A program made the translations under genes and the position numbers. From NCBI RefSeq assembly GCF_000758705.1, contig NZ_CP009287.1:1612001-1676000 (forward strand): a stretch of 64,000 nucleotides of DNA. The letters are read 5' to 3'. The notes beneath the pieces are model-generated. The model searched no databases and was not told where the DNA came from. It worked only from the letters and a program-made list of their open reading frames with translations. Numbering within the stretch: the first letter of the stretch is position 1; every line of letters starts with the position of its first letter. Source of the stretch: Paenibacillus graminis (lineage in GTDB: Bacteria; Bacillota; Bacilli; Paenibacillales; Paenibacillaceae). Shown in pieces: positions 25,609 through 33,939 of the stretch.

Positions 25609-26325
25609 ATGCGTTTACGCGGAAGAAAAGGAATACGCGAAAGTCTGGAAGAGCAGACCGACCTGGTCATCCTCGATCCACGCAGCCTGAAGGGGCGCTG
25701 GTCAGAACTGTTCGGCAACGATCATCCCATTCATGTGGAGTTTGGCATGGGCAAGGGGCAGTTCATCAGCCAGATGAGCTTCAAATATCCCGATATTAAC
25801 TTTATCGGCGTAGATATGTACGATGAACTGATCCGCCGTGCGGCAGAGAAGGCCCGGGCAGCCTGGGAACCGGCAGGGCAGGAGACGCCGCCTAACCTTA
25901 GAGTGGCGCTCGCCAATATTAACTATGCGGAGGAAGTGTTTGCGCCCGGAGAGCTGGAGCGCATTTACCTGAACTTCAGCGATCCATGGCCCAAGAGCAA
26001 ACATGCGCGCCGCCGCCTGACCCATCCGCGGTTTCTCGACAAATACCGCGGCCTGCTGAGCCCGCTTGGCGAAATTCACCTGAAGACAGACTCGCGCAGC
26101 CTGTTTGAGTTCTCCCTGAATGCTTTTGCTGACTATGGTCTGCAAATGAAGAATATTTCTCTTGATCTGCATCCGGACGGAGTAATGAACGAGGAGCATG
26201 TCATGACTGAATATGAAACCAAATTTTTCGGCCGTGGAGTTAATATTCACCGCTGCGAGGCCATTGTCGGTACAGAAGCACTGGAACGCTACCAGGCCAC
26301 CCGCCTGGACAAGTACCGTCTGTAA
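25609..26325 (+). CDS. trmB: tRNA (guanine-N7-)-methyltransferase
   Basis: 238 residues. Typical TrmB features are HVEFGMGKGQFI (SAM site, near residue 44), INFIGVDMYDELI, LNFSDPWPKSKHARRRLTHPRFL (near 123-145; tRNA and catalytic region) and EIHLKTDSRSLFEFS. It methylates G46 in the tRNA variable loop. The start at 25609 is set by GGAGG 7 bases before ATG; the longer in-frame extension to 25564 lacks a site. Confidence 0.95.
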   Translation: MRLRGRKGIRESLEEQTDLVILDPRSLKGRWSELFGNDHPIHVEFGMGKGQFISQMSFKYPDINFIGVDMYDELIRRAAEKARAAWEPAGQETPPNLRVALANINYAEEVFAPGELERIYLNFSDPWPKSKHARRRLTHPRFLDKYRGLLSPLGEIHLKTDSRSLFEFSLNAFADYGLQMKNISLDLHPDGVMNEEHVMTEYETKFFGRGVNIHRCEAIVGTEALERYQATRLDKYRL

Positions 26326-26463
26326 TGGATGGAATGGATGCTAAAAGCTCTGAATAGGGAGTAACGGGATCAAGAATTGGAATTTACCCGAATAGCTGTG
26401 GATCAGTCGGAGTAGAATCTTATTTCTGACCAGCTCTTGCGAAGAGCCGGTGAACAAGCGGCT

Positions 26464-26650
26464 AGTGGGAAAAAGGGAACTTATTTTTCCCGAAATTTAA
26501 CAACCGAGAGATTAAAGTGGAAAAAAGAAACTTAATGGGGCTGTATTACTCCGACAACGGCGAAATGAGCTGAATTAGTGTACCTTTTTCCACTATAATC
26601 TGCGGAATACATGGTACTGAGCCAATTAGTTATCCTTTTTCCATCTATTA
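26464..26650. repeat. intergenic repeat with GTGGAAAAAG / CTTTTTCCAC ends (family 2), multi-unit
   Basis: Blocks AGTGGGAAAAAGGGAACTTA (26464-26483) and AGTGGAAAAAAGAAACTTAA (26515-26534) face inverted blocks ATTAGTGTACCTTTTTCCAC (26574-26593) and AATTAGTTATCCTTTTTCCA (26624-26643). They match the element at 3216-3352. The gene-free stretch 26326-26884 holds this array, the palindrome at 26660 and a terminator; no gene is apparent. Confidence 0.6.
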
Positions 26651-26659
26651 TTTGCTGGA

Positions 26660-26697
26660 AAGCGGGAAGGTGGAACTTAAGTTCCACCTTCCCGCTT
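26660..26697. repeat. perfect 38-bp palindrome without a loop
   Basis: Two 19-base arms, AAGCGGGAAGGTGGAACTT and its exact reverse complement, are joined with no spacer between 26678 and 26679. There is no T-run on either side, so it is not a typical terminator. Confidence 0.9.
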
Positions 26698-26790
26698 GAG
26701 ATGATCCAAGCAGGAAGGCTGGACGATGGGGGAAGGATCGTTTCACCATGGCGAGAGCGGATTAGGGTCAGCAGGAACCCTAAGCTTACA

Positions 26791-26839
26791 ATCAAAAACG
26801 GCTGCACTGTCCGGCGAAGGAGGGTGCAGCCGTTTTGAT
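26791..26839 (-). terminator. bidirectional-looking terminator after the glycosyltransferase gene
   Basis: Arms ATCAAAAACGGCTGCAC and GTGCAGCCGTTTTGAT flank a short loop (one bulged A). On the minus strand the stem ends in TTTTTGAT, suiting the gene that ends at 26885. Confidence 0.8.
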
Positions 26840-26884
26840 CTTCATAAACTATATCATTGCTTAGGATCGCTGTTCTTGCCGGTG

Positions 26885-28000
26885 CTATTCCAGCATATCA
26901 ATAATGCTTTGGGCGCTCTGCAAGGGATGGAAGCGGGCGATTTCTTCCAAATGCTCTTGCCGTCTGTCCTTCACCTCATCATAGCAGTAGAGCAGCCGTT
27001 CCATCCACCTGTCAACCACCTTCAGTGAAGATACCGGTTCGCCCAGTCCTGCCGCCGTGAAATAACGGCAGTTCTCCTCTTCCTGGCCGGGCAGCGGGTC
27101 ATAGAACAGCATGGGTATACCCTTGGCCAGGCCTTCGCTGCAGGTCATTCCTCCCGGCTTCGTGACCAGCAGATCGGAGATCTCCATCAGCTTGTCAATT
27201 TCACGCGTGAAGCCGGTCAGGGAGATGTTGGGATGGCTGTAGAGCGAATTCTCCTGCATCTCGCGCAGCAGCTTCTCATTTTTGCCCAGGCAAAAAATAA
27301 TCTGGATCTTATCACGCCATCCAGCCAAGGCTGCGTTGATGACTTCGTCGTTCATCATGCCCCAGCCTCCGCCCATAACCAGCACGGTCGGCATATCCTG
27401 CAGGCTGAATTGCTTCAGAATATCCGCTTTGCCCGGATGCTCCCAGAAGCTCGGATGGACCGGCATTCCGGTGACCTGGATTTTAGCTGCAGCGACGTTT
27501 CGGTAGCGCAGCTTGGTTTTGACCTCGGGAGTGGACACCAGATACCGGTCCACTTCAGGGCTGATCCAGGTGGCATGTGCATCGTAGTCAGTGATGACCG
27601 TGACCAGCGGAACCTTGAAGGCCGGGTCCAGCCGTTTGAGGCGGGAAACTACGGCACTGGGAATGAAGTGGGTGCAGACTATAATGTCCGGTTTCAGCTG
27701 CTTCATAATATTTTGCGTATGTGTATAAAAAATGCGGTGCAGGGCAAGCGTGGTAAGACGATTAAATGATTTCTGGTGCCGGTACACATATCCCATCAGC
27801 CTGGGCTGGGATGTCACCGTCTTTCGGTATGCCGATACAATCAGAGGCGCCAATTTGGGATTCAGAAAACTTCCAAGCTCCAGCACCTTTGTTTGCAGAT
27901 TAGGCGACAATTTGCGCAGGCTGCTCGATAATGCGTAAGCTGCTTGCGTGTGCCCTGCGCCGAAACCTTCCGACAGCAATAGTACTCTTTTTTTGCGCAA
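26885..28000 (-). CDS. MGDG synthase/UgtP family glycosyltransferase
   Basis: 371 residues. The N-terminus RVLLLSEGFGAGHTQAAYAL is the acceptor-binding start of the MGDG synthase/UgtP group, and the C-terminal half carries the GT28-type donor motif VTKPGGMTCSEGLAKGIPML (about residues 290-309). These enzymes add hexose to diacylglycerol or act in related glycolipid steps. The start is uncertain: TTG 28000 lies 7 bases after AGGTGA, while GTG 28012 has no clear site. A PAP2-type lipid phosphatase gene precedes it, consistent with membrane glycolipid metabolism (phosphatidate to diacylglycerol to glycolipid), an inference. Confidence 0.85.
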   Translation of the reverse strand: MRKKRVLLLSEGFGAGHTQAAYALSSSLRKLSPNLQTKVLELGSFLNPKLAPLIVSAYRKTVTSQPRLMGYVYRHQKSFNRLTTLALHRIFYTHTQNIMKQLKPDIIVCTHFIPSAVVSRLKRLDPAFKVPLVTVITDYDAHATWISPEVDRYLVSTPEVKTKLRYRNVAAAKIQVTGMPVHPSFWEHPGKADILKQFSLQDMPTVLVMGGGWGMMNDEVINAALAGWRDKIQIIFCLGKNEKLLREMQENSLYSHPNISLTGFTREIDKLMEISDLLVTKPGGMTCSEGLAKGIPMLFYDPLPGQEEENCRYFTAAGLGEPVSSLKVVDRWMERLLYCYDEVKDRRQEHLEEIARFHPLQSAQSIIDMLE

Positions 28001-28051
28001 TGTATAATTCACCTGTTTTCGTGAATGATATTCGCCGTTCCATCACAGGCG

Positions 28052-28579
28052 TTAGAACCACAGGGCAATGGTGCCTGCAGCGACGCCAGAGCCTATAACC
28101 GCACCTGCGACAACATCTGACGGATAATGCAGCCCAAGATAGATCCGCGAAAATCCGACAATGCAGGCCAGTGGCAGCAGTATGGCGGTCAGGACAGGAA
28201 AGGCCACCATATAAGGAACTGCAGAAGCGAAGATAGCTGTAGTATGGCCTGAGGGAAATGAGTGGTCCTTGAGCGGATTATGGAACGTATTCGTGCCTGG
28301 CAGCGCCAGATACGGCCGCACCCGCGGGTAGAGCCTCTTGGCGATGGCAACAGGCAGATGACTGATGGCCAAGGCGATGAGGGCCTGCAGCCCTACAGTT
28401 CTCAATGGCTGGGGGGTCAGTGCCCAGATCAGCAGATTAATACCGATGGCACTTGTGGCCCCGCCCAGATGAGTCAGATAATAAAGCCAGAAGTTCAGGA
28501 ATGGGTTATGCAATCGTCCGTTGATCCACTTGAACAGGCGCCGCTCCAAGAGATGCAGTTTCATGAATAATTGTCTCAT
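28052..28579 (-). CDS. PAP2 superfamily phosphatase
   Basis: 175 residues with about five membrane segments. The tripartite acid phosphatase signature is KRLYPRVRP, PSGHT and SRIYLGLHYPSD, with both histidines. It dephosphorylates a lipid phosphate such as phosphatidic acid or undecaprenyl pyrophosphate at the membrane. ATG 28579 follows GGAGGG by 7 bases; the longer in-frame extension has no site. The downstream gene on the same strand is a glycolipid glycosyltransferase. Confidence 0.9.
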   Translation of the reverse strand: MRQLFMKLHLLERRLFKWINGRLHNPFLNFWLYYLTHLGGATSAIGINLLIWALTPQPLRTVGLQALIALAISHLPVAIAKRLYPRVRPYLALPGTNTFHNPLKDHSFPSGHTTAIFASAVPYMVAFPVLTAILLPLACIVGFSRIYLGLHYPSDVVAGAVIGSGVAAGTIALWF

Positions 28580-28721
28580 ATCTTGTCCCTCCGATAGTCC
28601 GGCTGAAGATAATTGGCGCAGCTGCAGCAACCCGGTCTATGCCATAAAGCTGTCTTTATCATACTTTTTTAAGGTAGTCCATTTCAAGAAAAAGCTCGGG
28701 TAAGCTCGGAAAATGCCAGTT

Positions 28722-28751
28722 TTGACTTCACAGCCACTTACACCTTACAAT
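28722..28751 (+). promoter_or_regulatory. sigma-A-like promoter with a 230-base leader
   Basis: TTGACT, an 18-base spacer and TACAAT. The leader to the glycosyltransferase at 28990 would be about 230 nt and could fold: GCGTTTAAAAG near 28771 pairs with CTTTTGACGC near 28827, enclosing GGAGCC/GGCTCC (28796-28815). No known riboswitch class is recognised. Confidence 0.4.
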
Positions 28752-28989
28752 GATTCAAGCAGGCGGAACGCGTTTAAAAGGTAACAGAGAAATAGGGAGC
28801 CGCAGTTCCGGCTCCGGACATATATCTTTTGACGCGATAAATATACAGGCAAGCCTGCCTTAGCCAAAAGGGAATCTAGTGGTCTTACTGTAAGGGATGC
28901 AACAAAAGGGTCAGAAAGAACGTTAGCAATGCCAGAGAGAGAGAAAAACAAAAAGAACATCAAGATTCGAAAAGGGGGCATCAAAGGTC

Positions 28990-30231
28990 ATGACAGACGC
29001 ATTGTTTGTTACGCTCCAAGTGATCTTGGCGGCAATTGCAGTCTATCAGTTTACGTTTTCTTTATTTGGACTGCACAAGAAAAAGAAGAAGGCACAGTTT
29101 GCTCCGCAAAAATCATTTGCTGTACTGGTTGCCGCACACAACGAGGAAGAAGTCGTCGGCGCGCTGATGGAGAACTTGAAACAGCTTAATTATCCCCAGG
29201 AACTGTACGATGTATTTGTTATCTGCGACAACTGTACGGATGGTACGGCAAGAATTGTAAGAGAGCACGGCATGAATGCCTGTGTCCGCACCAACACCAA
29301 CCTGCGCGGCAAGGGATATGCGATTGAATGGATGCTCAAGGAGCTGTGGGCTATGCCGCGGCAGTACGACGCCGTCGTAATGTTTGATGCCGACAACCTC
29401 GCCCATACGGAATTCCTGACAGAGATGAACAATGATCTCTGCTCGGGCGCACGGGTTATTCAAGGCTACATCGATACCAAGAATCCGGAGGATTCCTGGA
29501 TTACAGCTGCTTATGGTGTATCCTACTGGTACATCAACCGTCTCTGGCAGCTCTCGCGCCACAACCTGAATATGGCGAATTTCCTTGGCGGAACGGGTAT
29601 GTGCTTCGAGACCAATCTGCTGAAGGAAATGGGCTGGGGAGCGACAAGCCTGGTAGAGGATTTGGAGTTTACGATGCGGAGCGCCTCTAAGGGTGTCTAT
29701 CCCAAGTTCAACTATGACGCCAAAGTATTTGACGAAAAGCCGCTGACCTTCAAGGCTTCGTCCAGACAGCGTCTGCGCTGGATGCAGGGCCACTTCACAG
29801 TAGCACGCAGATATTTTTTTCCGTTGCTGTGGCAAAGCATTAAAGAACGCAGCCTCACGAAGTTTGACCTGGCGCTGTACGGTGCCAATGTCTACATCGT
29901 GCTGCTGACCTTCCTGATGACGGCTGTAATGTGGGTCGACAACTCCATGTTCGGAGGTCCGCATATCGCCAACATTTATGGCAAGCTGCCTTTGTGGCTC
30001 AGCTATTTCGCGGTAGGTGCCAATATCCTGACCTTCGTGCTTGCAATGGCTCTGGAGAAGGTCAAATTCAAAAAGGTCTATCTGTACTTGCTGGTCTTCC
30101 CTGTCTACCTGATTTCCTGGTACCCCATCACGTTCTATGCGTTCTTTACGCAGAACAACAAGCAATGGAGCCATACGAAGCATACGCGTGTCGTGCGGCT
30201 TGAGGAAGTGCAGAGCAAGCAGGTTTCCTGA
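28990..30231 (+). CDS. processive family 2 glycosyltransferase (PNAG synthase/hyaluronan synthase-like)
   Basis: 413 residues. One N-terminal membrane helix (about residues 4-22) leads to a GT2 domain with FAVLVAAHNEEEVVGAL, the DADN metal site (about residues 134-137), the acceptor-side FLGGTGMCFE and EDLEFTMR, and the QxxRW-type RQRLRWMQGH near residue 260. Two to three further membrane helices form the C-terminus. This is the layout of membrane-embedded processive synthases. GGGGG precedes the ATG. The polymer is unknown. The leader region carries a promoter about 240 bases upstream. Confidence 0.9.
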   Translation: MTDALFVTLQVILAAIAVYQFTFSLFGLHKKKKKAQFAPQKSFAVLVAAHNEEEVVGALMENLKQLNYPQELYDVFVICDNCTDGTARIVREHGMNACVRTNTNLRGKGYAIEWMLKELWAMPRQYDAVVMFDADNLAHTEFLTEMNNDLCSGARVIQGYIDTKNPEDSWITAAYGVSYWYINRLWQLSRHNLNMANFLGGTGMCFETNLLKEMGWGATSLVEDLEFTMRSASKGVYPKFNYDAKVFDEKPLTFKASSRQRLRWMQGHFTVARRYFFPLLWQSIKERSLTKFDLALYGANVYIVLLTFLMTAVMWVDNSMFGGPHIANIYGKLPLWLSYFAVGANILTFVLAMALEKVKFKKVYLYLLVFPVYLISWYPITFYAFFTQNNKQWSHTKHTRVVRLEEVQSKQVS

Positions 30232-30266
30232 TAGCAGTAACTTTTCGAAAAGTGTACTTGCAGCTG

Positions 30267-30295
30267 TTGACACAGTTTGCTGAGTGGTGTATAGT
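30267..30295 (+). promoter_or_regulatory. strong sigma-A promoter of the infC operon
   Basis: TTGACA, a 17-base spacer and TATAGT, followed by a structured leader. Confidence 0.85.
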
Positions 30296-30301
30296 ATTCA
30301 A

Positions 30302-30498
30302 GTATGCAAAACATAGGGATTGCAAGCAGAAGCACCGGCTTCTCACCTGACTGGCCTACGCCAGCTGGTTTTGATCTCAATGCTTTATGGATGTTATAAT
30401 TCATGAACGTTGATCAAACGGGGTGTCGGGAGTTACCGGCACCCCTTTTTTATGGAGAACCGCAGAAATGATTTCCCAAGTAGATCCGGAGGTGGAGT
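30302..30498 (+). promoter_or_regulatory. L20-type leader with attenuator terminator, infC operon
   Basis: About 200 nt of leader. A GAAGCACCGGCTTC hairpin is followed by TGGCCTACGCCA, resembling the L20-binding leader of Bacillus. GTTTTGATC (30368-30376) can pair with GATCAAAC (30412-30419). A terminator follows at 30420-30451: GGGGTGTCGG / CCGGCACCCC and a T-run. Excess L20 would favour premature termination, a known autoregulation in the family. Confidence 0.75.
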
Positions 30499-31014
30499 AT
30501 TATCAGTAAGGAACATATGATCAATGATGAAATTCGGGCCAAAGAGGTTCGGCTGGTTGGAGCGGAAGGCGAGCAAATCGGTATCAAACCGATCCGCGAA
30601 GCGTTGCAGATGGCGATTGATCTTAATCTGGATTTAGTCAACGTAGCACCGCAGGCGAAACCGCCGGTATGCCGCATCATGGATTACGGCAAGTTCCGTT
30701 ATGAAACGCAGAAGAAAGAGAAGGAAGCACGCAAGAACCAGAAGATCGTGGATATCAAGGAAGTCTGGTTCCGTGCCAATATCGAGGAACATGATTATCA
30801 GACCAAGTTCCGCAACGTTATCAAGTTCCTGGGCGAAGGTGACAAAGTGAAATGCTCTGTCCGCTTCCGTGGACGTGAGATTACCCACGCCAGCATCGGC
30901 CAGAAGATTTTGGAACGTGTAAAGAGCGAAGTGGAAGATATCTCTGTTGTAGAACGCCAGCCCAAGCTGGAAGGACGCAGCATGATTATGATCCTGGCTC
31001 CCAAAGCCCAATAA
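30499..31014 (+). CDS. infC: translation initiation factor IF-3, ATT start
   Basis: 171 residues. The N-terminal domain has INDEIRAKEVRLVGAEGEQIGI and the linker MDYGKFRYE, and the C-terminal domain carries KVKCSVRFRGREITH. IF-3 binds the 30S subunit, discriminates the start codon and prevents subunit joining. The start is ATT at 30499: GGAGG (30488-30492) lies 6 bases upstream, and the next in-frame ATG (30517) is 24 bases away. The translated ISKEHMINDE matches homologues. Rare AUU starts in infC are known to allow autoregulation, because IF-3 rejects them. First gene of infC-rpmI-rplT. Confidence 0.95.
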   Translation: MISKEHMINDEIRAKEVRLVGAEGEQIGIKPIREALQMAIDLNLDLVNVAPQAKPPVCRIMDYGKFRYETQKKEKEARKNQKIVDIKEVWFRANIEEHDYQTKFRNVIKFLGEGDKVKCSVRFRGREITHASIGQKILERVKSEVEDISVVERQPKLEGRSMIMILAPKAQ

Positions 31015-31071
31015 ATTTGGAGTCACTTGCACAGCAATTTGGCGCCGCATAATATTCAAGGAGGAAACACC

Positions 31072-31272
31072 ATGCCTAAAATGAAAACTCACAGCAGTCT
31101 GAAAGGCCGTTTCAAGATTACCGGATCCGGCAAAGTACTGCGTTACAAAGCTCACAAGAATCATTTGCTTTCCCACAAATCCAAACGTGCAAAACGCGTT
31201 CTGAACGGCAATCCGGTTATGGCCCCTGGGGATGTAAGACGCTTGAAACAAGGACTCGCTAACTTGAAATAG
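31072..31272 (+). CDS. rpmI: 50S ribosomal protein L35
   Basis: 66 residues, very basic, starting [15 protein letters not shown] as in the family. AAGGAGG lies 7 bases before ATG 31072. Located between infC and rplT, the conserved order. Confidence 0.97.
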   Translation: MPKMKTHSSLKGRFKITGSGKVLRYKAHKNHLLSHKSKRAKRVLNGNPVMAPGDVRRLKQGLANLK

Positions 31273-31304
31273 TTTTATCACACATTTTTGGGAGGTTTAT
31301 TAAT

Positions 31305-31664
31305 ATGGCAAGAGTTAAAGGCGGATTTGTAGTTCGTCGTAGACATAAAAAAGTATTGAAACTGGCAAAAGGTTATTTCGGTTCCAAACACCGCATTTTC
31401 AAAACTGCCAACGAGCAGGTAATGAAATCGATGCTGTATGCATACCGTGACCGTCGTCAGACTAAGCGTAACTTCCGCAGACTGTGGATCGTTCGTATCA
31501 ACGCTGCAGCCCGTTTGAACGGCCTATCCTACAGCAAGCTGGTATTCGGTCTGAAACTGGCTGGCGTAGAAGTGAACCGCAAGATGCTGGCTGACCTGGC
31601 AGTAAACGACCTTAACGCATTCAACTCACTGGCTGTAGTAGCCAAAGAGAAGATCAACGCGTAA
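31305..31664 (+). CDS. rplT: 50S ribosomal protein L20
   Basis: 119 residues, starting [20 protein letters not shown], the family N-terminus. It is an assembly protein that binds 23S rRNA and, in Firmicutes, its own operon leader. Last gene before the terminator. Confidence 0.98.
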   Translation: MARVKGGFVVRRRHKKVLKLAKGYFGSKHRIFKTANEQVMKSMLYAYRDRRQTKRNFRRLWIVRINAAARLNGLSYSKLVFGLKLAGVEVNRKMLADLAVNDLNAFNSLAVVAKEKINA

Positions 31665-31681
31665 GCATTAGAAGTAACCGA

Positions 31682-31726
31682 AAAGCACCGCCTGCGGGAT
31701 ATCCCGTGCGACGGTGCTTTTTTTTG
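31682..31726 (+). terminator. rho-independent terminator of infC-rpmI-rplT
   Basis: AAAGCACCG and CGGTGCTTT arms, a long loop with an inner GCGGGATATCCCGTGC hairpin and eight Ts. Confidence 0.9.
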
Positions 31727-31829
31727 GGCGTTTGAAGGTGTATTGCCTGACCGGGAACAGTGGACACGCCCTGCTTTGCGGGAAGGTGCCGGGCACGGTG
31801 CGGCATGACTCCGGCATACTGACGGGGGA

Positions 31830-32372
31830 CTACTCCCAGTATTTCGTTGTGCTCAGTTGGGACGCCAGCAATTTGCTGCTGGTTCTTCTGATCTTGCGCA
31901 GCTCAGAACGCTGGTCTGCCGAGGCGCTGATGAGCTTCTCTTCGTCGGTCTCGGCGACGATGTGGGGTACCGGAGCCGGTGTGCCGTCTTCATGGACAGC
32001 TACAAAGGTGAGGAAGGAGGTAGCGGCAACTGCGCGTTCGCCGGTGTACAGGTTTTCCGAAATGATTTTGACAAAGACTTCGATGCTGGTTCTGCCTGTC
32101 CAGGAGACGAAGGATTCGAAACACACAGAATCAGTGGGCCTAATGGGCAGGAGAAAGTCAACAGAGTCCGCAGAGGCTGTTACGACATTCGTGCGGCAGT
32201 GGCGCATTGCAGAGATGGAGGCTACTTCGTCAATCGTACTCATGAGCTTGCCGCCGAACAGCGTCTTATGGTTATTGACATCATTCGGGAATACACGGCT
32301 TGTTTTGAACACGCGGGATTCCCGGCAGTATTTGAAGTCCGGTGCTGCTTGGGGTTGGTTTTGATCATCCAT
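31830..32372 (-). CDS. acyl-CoA thioesterase, hotdog fold (YkhA/YciA type)
   Basis: 180 residues. A single hotdog domain with the segments VFPNDVNNHKTLFGGKLMSTIDEVA (near residues 28-52) and DSVDFLLPI, typical of broad acyl-CoA thioesterases of the YciA/BACH group. It hydrolyses acyl-CoA to free acid and CoA; chain-length preference is not evident. A charged C-terminal tail extends past the domain. AAGGGAG lies 10 bases before the ATG. Convergent with the infC operon. Confidence 0.9.
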   Translation of the reverse strand: MDDQNQPQAAPDFKYCRESRVFKTSRVFPNDVNNHKTLFGGKLMSTIDEVASISAMRHCRTNVVTASADSVDFLLPIRPTDSVCFESFVSWTGRTSIEVFVKIISENLYTGERAVAATSFLTFVAVHEDGTPAPVPHIVAETDEEKLISASADQRSELRKIRRTSSKLLASQLSTTKYWE

Positions 32373-32675
32373 GATACAGTGCTCCCTTTTTTACAATATG
32401 TAATCATTCATGATAATAGAAAACTCATAACTGTGCAATAATATATAATGTGCTGAAGTAAATCAAGCCAAATCGAGGGTTTCTGACATGGTTTGATCAT
32501 CTTATTGACATACAATGTAATGGTAAACGATTTCTTGTGGAAAAATGCAAATTATTATTGACCTGAGGTCATTAATGGACTGGATTTTAGGTTTTTTACC
32601 AGTTATAATTTGACTTAATGGTATGTCCAAGCAGAACACAGAAGACATCCAATTTCTTAAGGGGGATCACACTCA

Positions 32676-33755
32676 ATGAAAAAGCTTTACCAACTTTCGC
32701 TTGTTATGTTGCTGGCATTCACTGTCATTCTGGCAGGTTGCGGAAACAATAACAACTCCGGCAACGCAGCGGGCACTAACGGCGGGACAGCAACTAATGC
32801 GCCAGCTGAAGCAACAGAAGCGCCAACCGATGCTCCAAAAACAGACGTTAAAGTAGGTATGGTTACCGACGTAGGCGGCGTAAACGACAAATCGTTTAAC
32901 CAATCTGCTTGGGAAGCTCTGCAGGCTCTTGAAAAGGAAACCGGTATTGAAATCAAGTATCTGCAGAGTAAATCCAATGCAGACTACGAGCCAAACCTGA
33001 ACCAATTCGTTAAAGGCGGCTATAACCTGACTTGGGGTATCGGTTTTGACCTTGGCGATGCTATTAAGAAGGTTGCGACTGAGAATCCGAAAGCTAACCT
33101 TGCGATTATCGACAGCGTGGTAGAAGCTCCTAACGTTGAGTCCGTAACCTTCTCCGAAAACGAAGGCTCCTTCCTGGTTGGTGTGGTTGCAGGTATGACT
33201 ACAAAAACCAACAAAGTAGGTTTTGTTGGCGGTGCGGAAAGCCCGGTAATCAAACGGTTTGAAGTTGGCTTCAAAGCTGGCGTAGAAGCTGTAAACCCTA
33301 AAGCTAAAGTAACCATTACGTATGCGGGCGCTTATGACAAGCCTGATATTGGTAAATCCCTGGCTGCTACCCTGTACGATGCTGGCAATGACATCATCTT
33401 CCCGGCTGCCGGCGCAACTGGCAACGGCGTATTCAACGAAGCTAAGTCCCGTAACAAGGCTGGCGGCACCAAAGTATGGGTAATCGGTGTAGATAAAGAC
33501 CAATCCCTGGAATTTGGCGATGATGTAACCCTGACTTCCATGATCAAACGTGTAGACGAAGCAGTTAAGAAAGTTTCCCAACAGGTTGTTGACGGAACCT
33601 TCAAAGGCGGCACTACAACTGTACTGGGTCTGAAAGACAACGGTGTTGGCCTTCCTGAAACTTCAAAGGCTAACGTATCGGCTGATATTCTTGCCAAGGT
33701 TGACGAATATACTAAACAAATCATCGATGGAACAATTAAAGTTCCTACCGAGTAA
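32676..33755 (+). CDS. nupN: BMP family nucleoside-binding lipoprotein
   Basis: 359 residues. The lipobox LAGC (C22) is followed by a Gly/Asn/Thr-rich linker and a periplasmic-binding-fold domain starting KVGMVTDVGGVNDKSFNQSAW, the hallmark of the basic membrane protein/PnrA family that binds purine nucleosides. It is the solute receptor of the ABC transporter encoded downstream (nupOPQ), as in the Bacillus NupNOPQ guanosine importer. A 303-base upstream gap (32373-32675) contains a TATAAT at 32604-32609 but no purine riboswitch that I can recognise. Confidence 0.92.
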   Translation: MKKLYQLSLVMLLAFTVILAGCGNNNNSGNAAGTNGGTATNAPAEATEAPTDAPKTDVKVGMVTDVGGVNDKSFNQSAWEALQALEKETGIEIKYLQSKSNADYEPNLNQFVKGGYNLTWGIGFDLGDAIKKVATENPKANLAIIDSVVEAPNVESVTFSENEGSFLVGVVAGMTTKTNKVGFVGGAESPVIKRFEVGFKAGVEAVNPKAKVTITYAGAYDKPDIGKSLAATLYDAGNDIIFPAAGATGNGVFNEAKSRNKAGGTKVWVIGVDKDQSLEFGDDVTLTSMIKRVDEAVKKVSQQVVDGTFKGGTTTVLGLKDNGVGLPETSKANVSADILAKVDEYTKQIIDGTIKVPTE

Positions 33756-33788
33756 TACTAACTTGACGTTTCTTGCATTACAATAATG

Positions 33789-33832
33789 AACAAGGGACAA
33801 GGCCGGTTATTGAGCTGGCCTTGTTCCTTGTT
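33789..33832 (+). terminator. intercistronic stem-loop after nupN
   Basis: AACAAGG.ACAAGGCC and GGCCTTGT.CCTTGTT form a long stem with no T-run. It probably stabilises or separates the abundant lipoprotein mRNA from the downstream transporter genes rather than fully terminating. Confidence 0.6.
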
Positions 33833-33860
33833 AGAGACACGCATCCGGCAATAGGTTCAA

Positions 33861-33907
33861 CACTGTGGTACCGTCCTTCAGGGGGCGGTACAGCCGTGTC
33901 TATAAGG
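33861..33907. repeat. dispersed palindromic repeat (family 1), copy inside the nup cluster
   Basis: CACTGTGGTACCGTCC ... GGGCGGTACAGCCGTGTCTAT, the second half of the family 1 element, between nupN and nupO. Confidence 0.55.
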
Positions 33908-33939
33908 CAATATATATATTCTGTGATGAGGGTGATTCC

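Noticed and set aside
28745..28984. 79-codon frame on the minus strand in the glycosyltransferase leader
   Set aside because: No site, and it lies in a structured leader with a good promoter on the other strand.
28752..28989. c-di-GMP riboswitch before the glycosyltransferase
   Set aside because: The conserved GCAAACC and GACGCAAAGCC segments are absent.
29113..30273. Open frame of 386 codons opposite the processive glycosyltransferase
   Set aside because: Antisense shadow; no start signals.
32373..32675. Purine riboswitch before nupN
   Set aside because: No conserved junction sequences are visible; the gap holds only AT-rich DNA and a possible -10.
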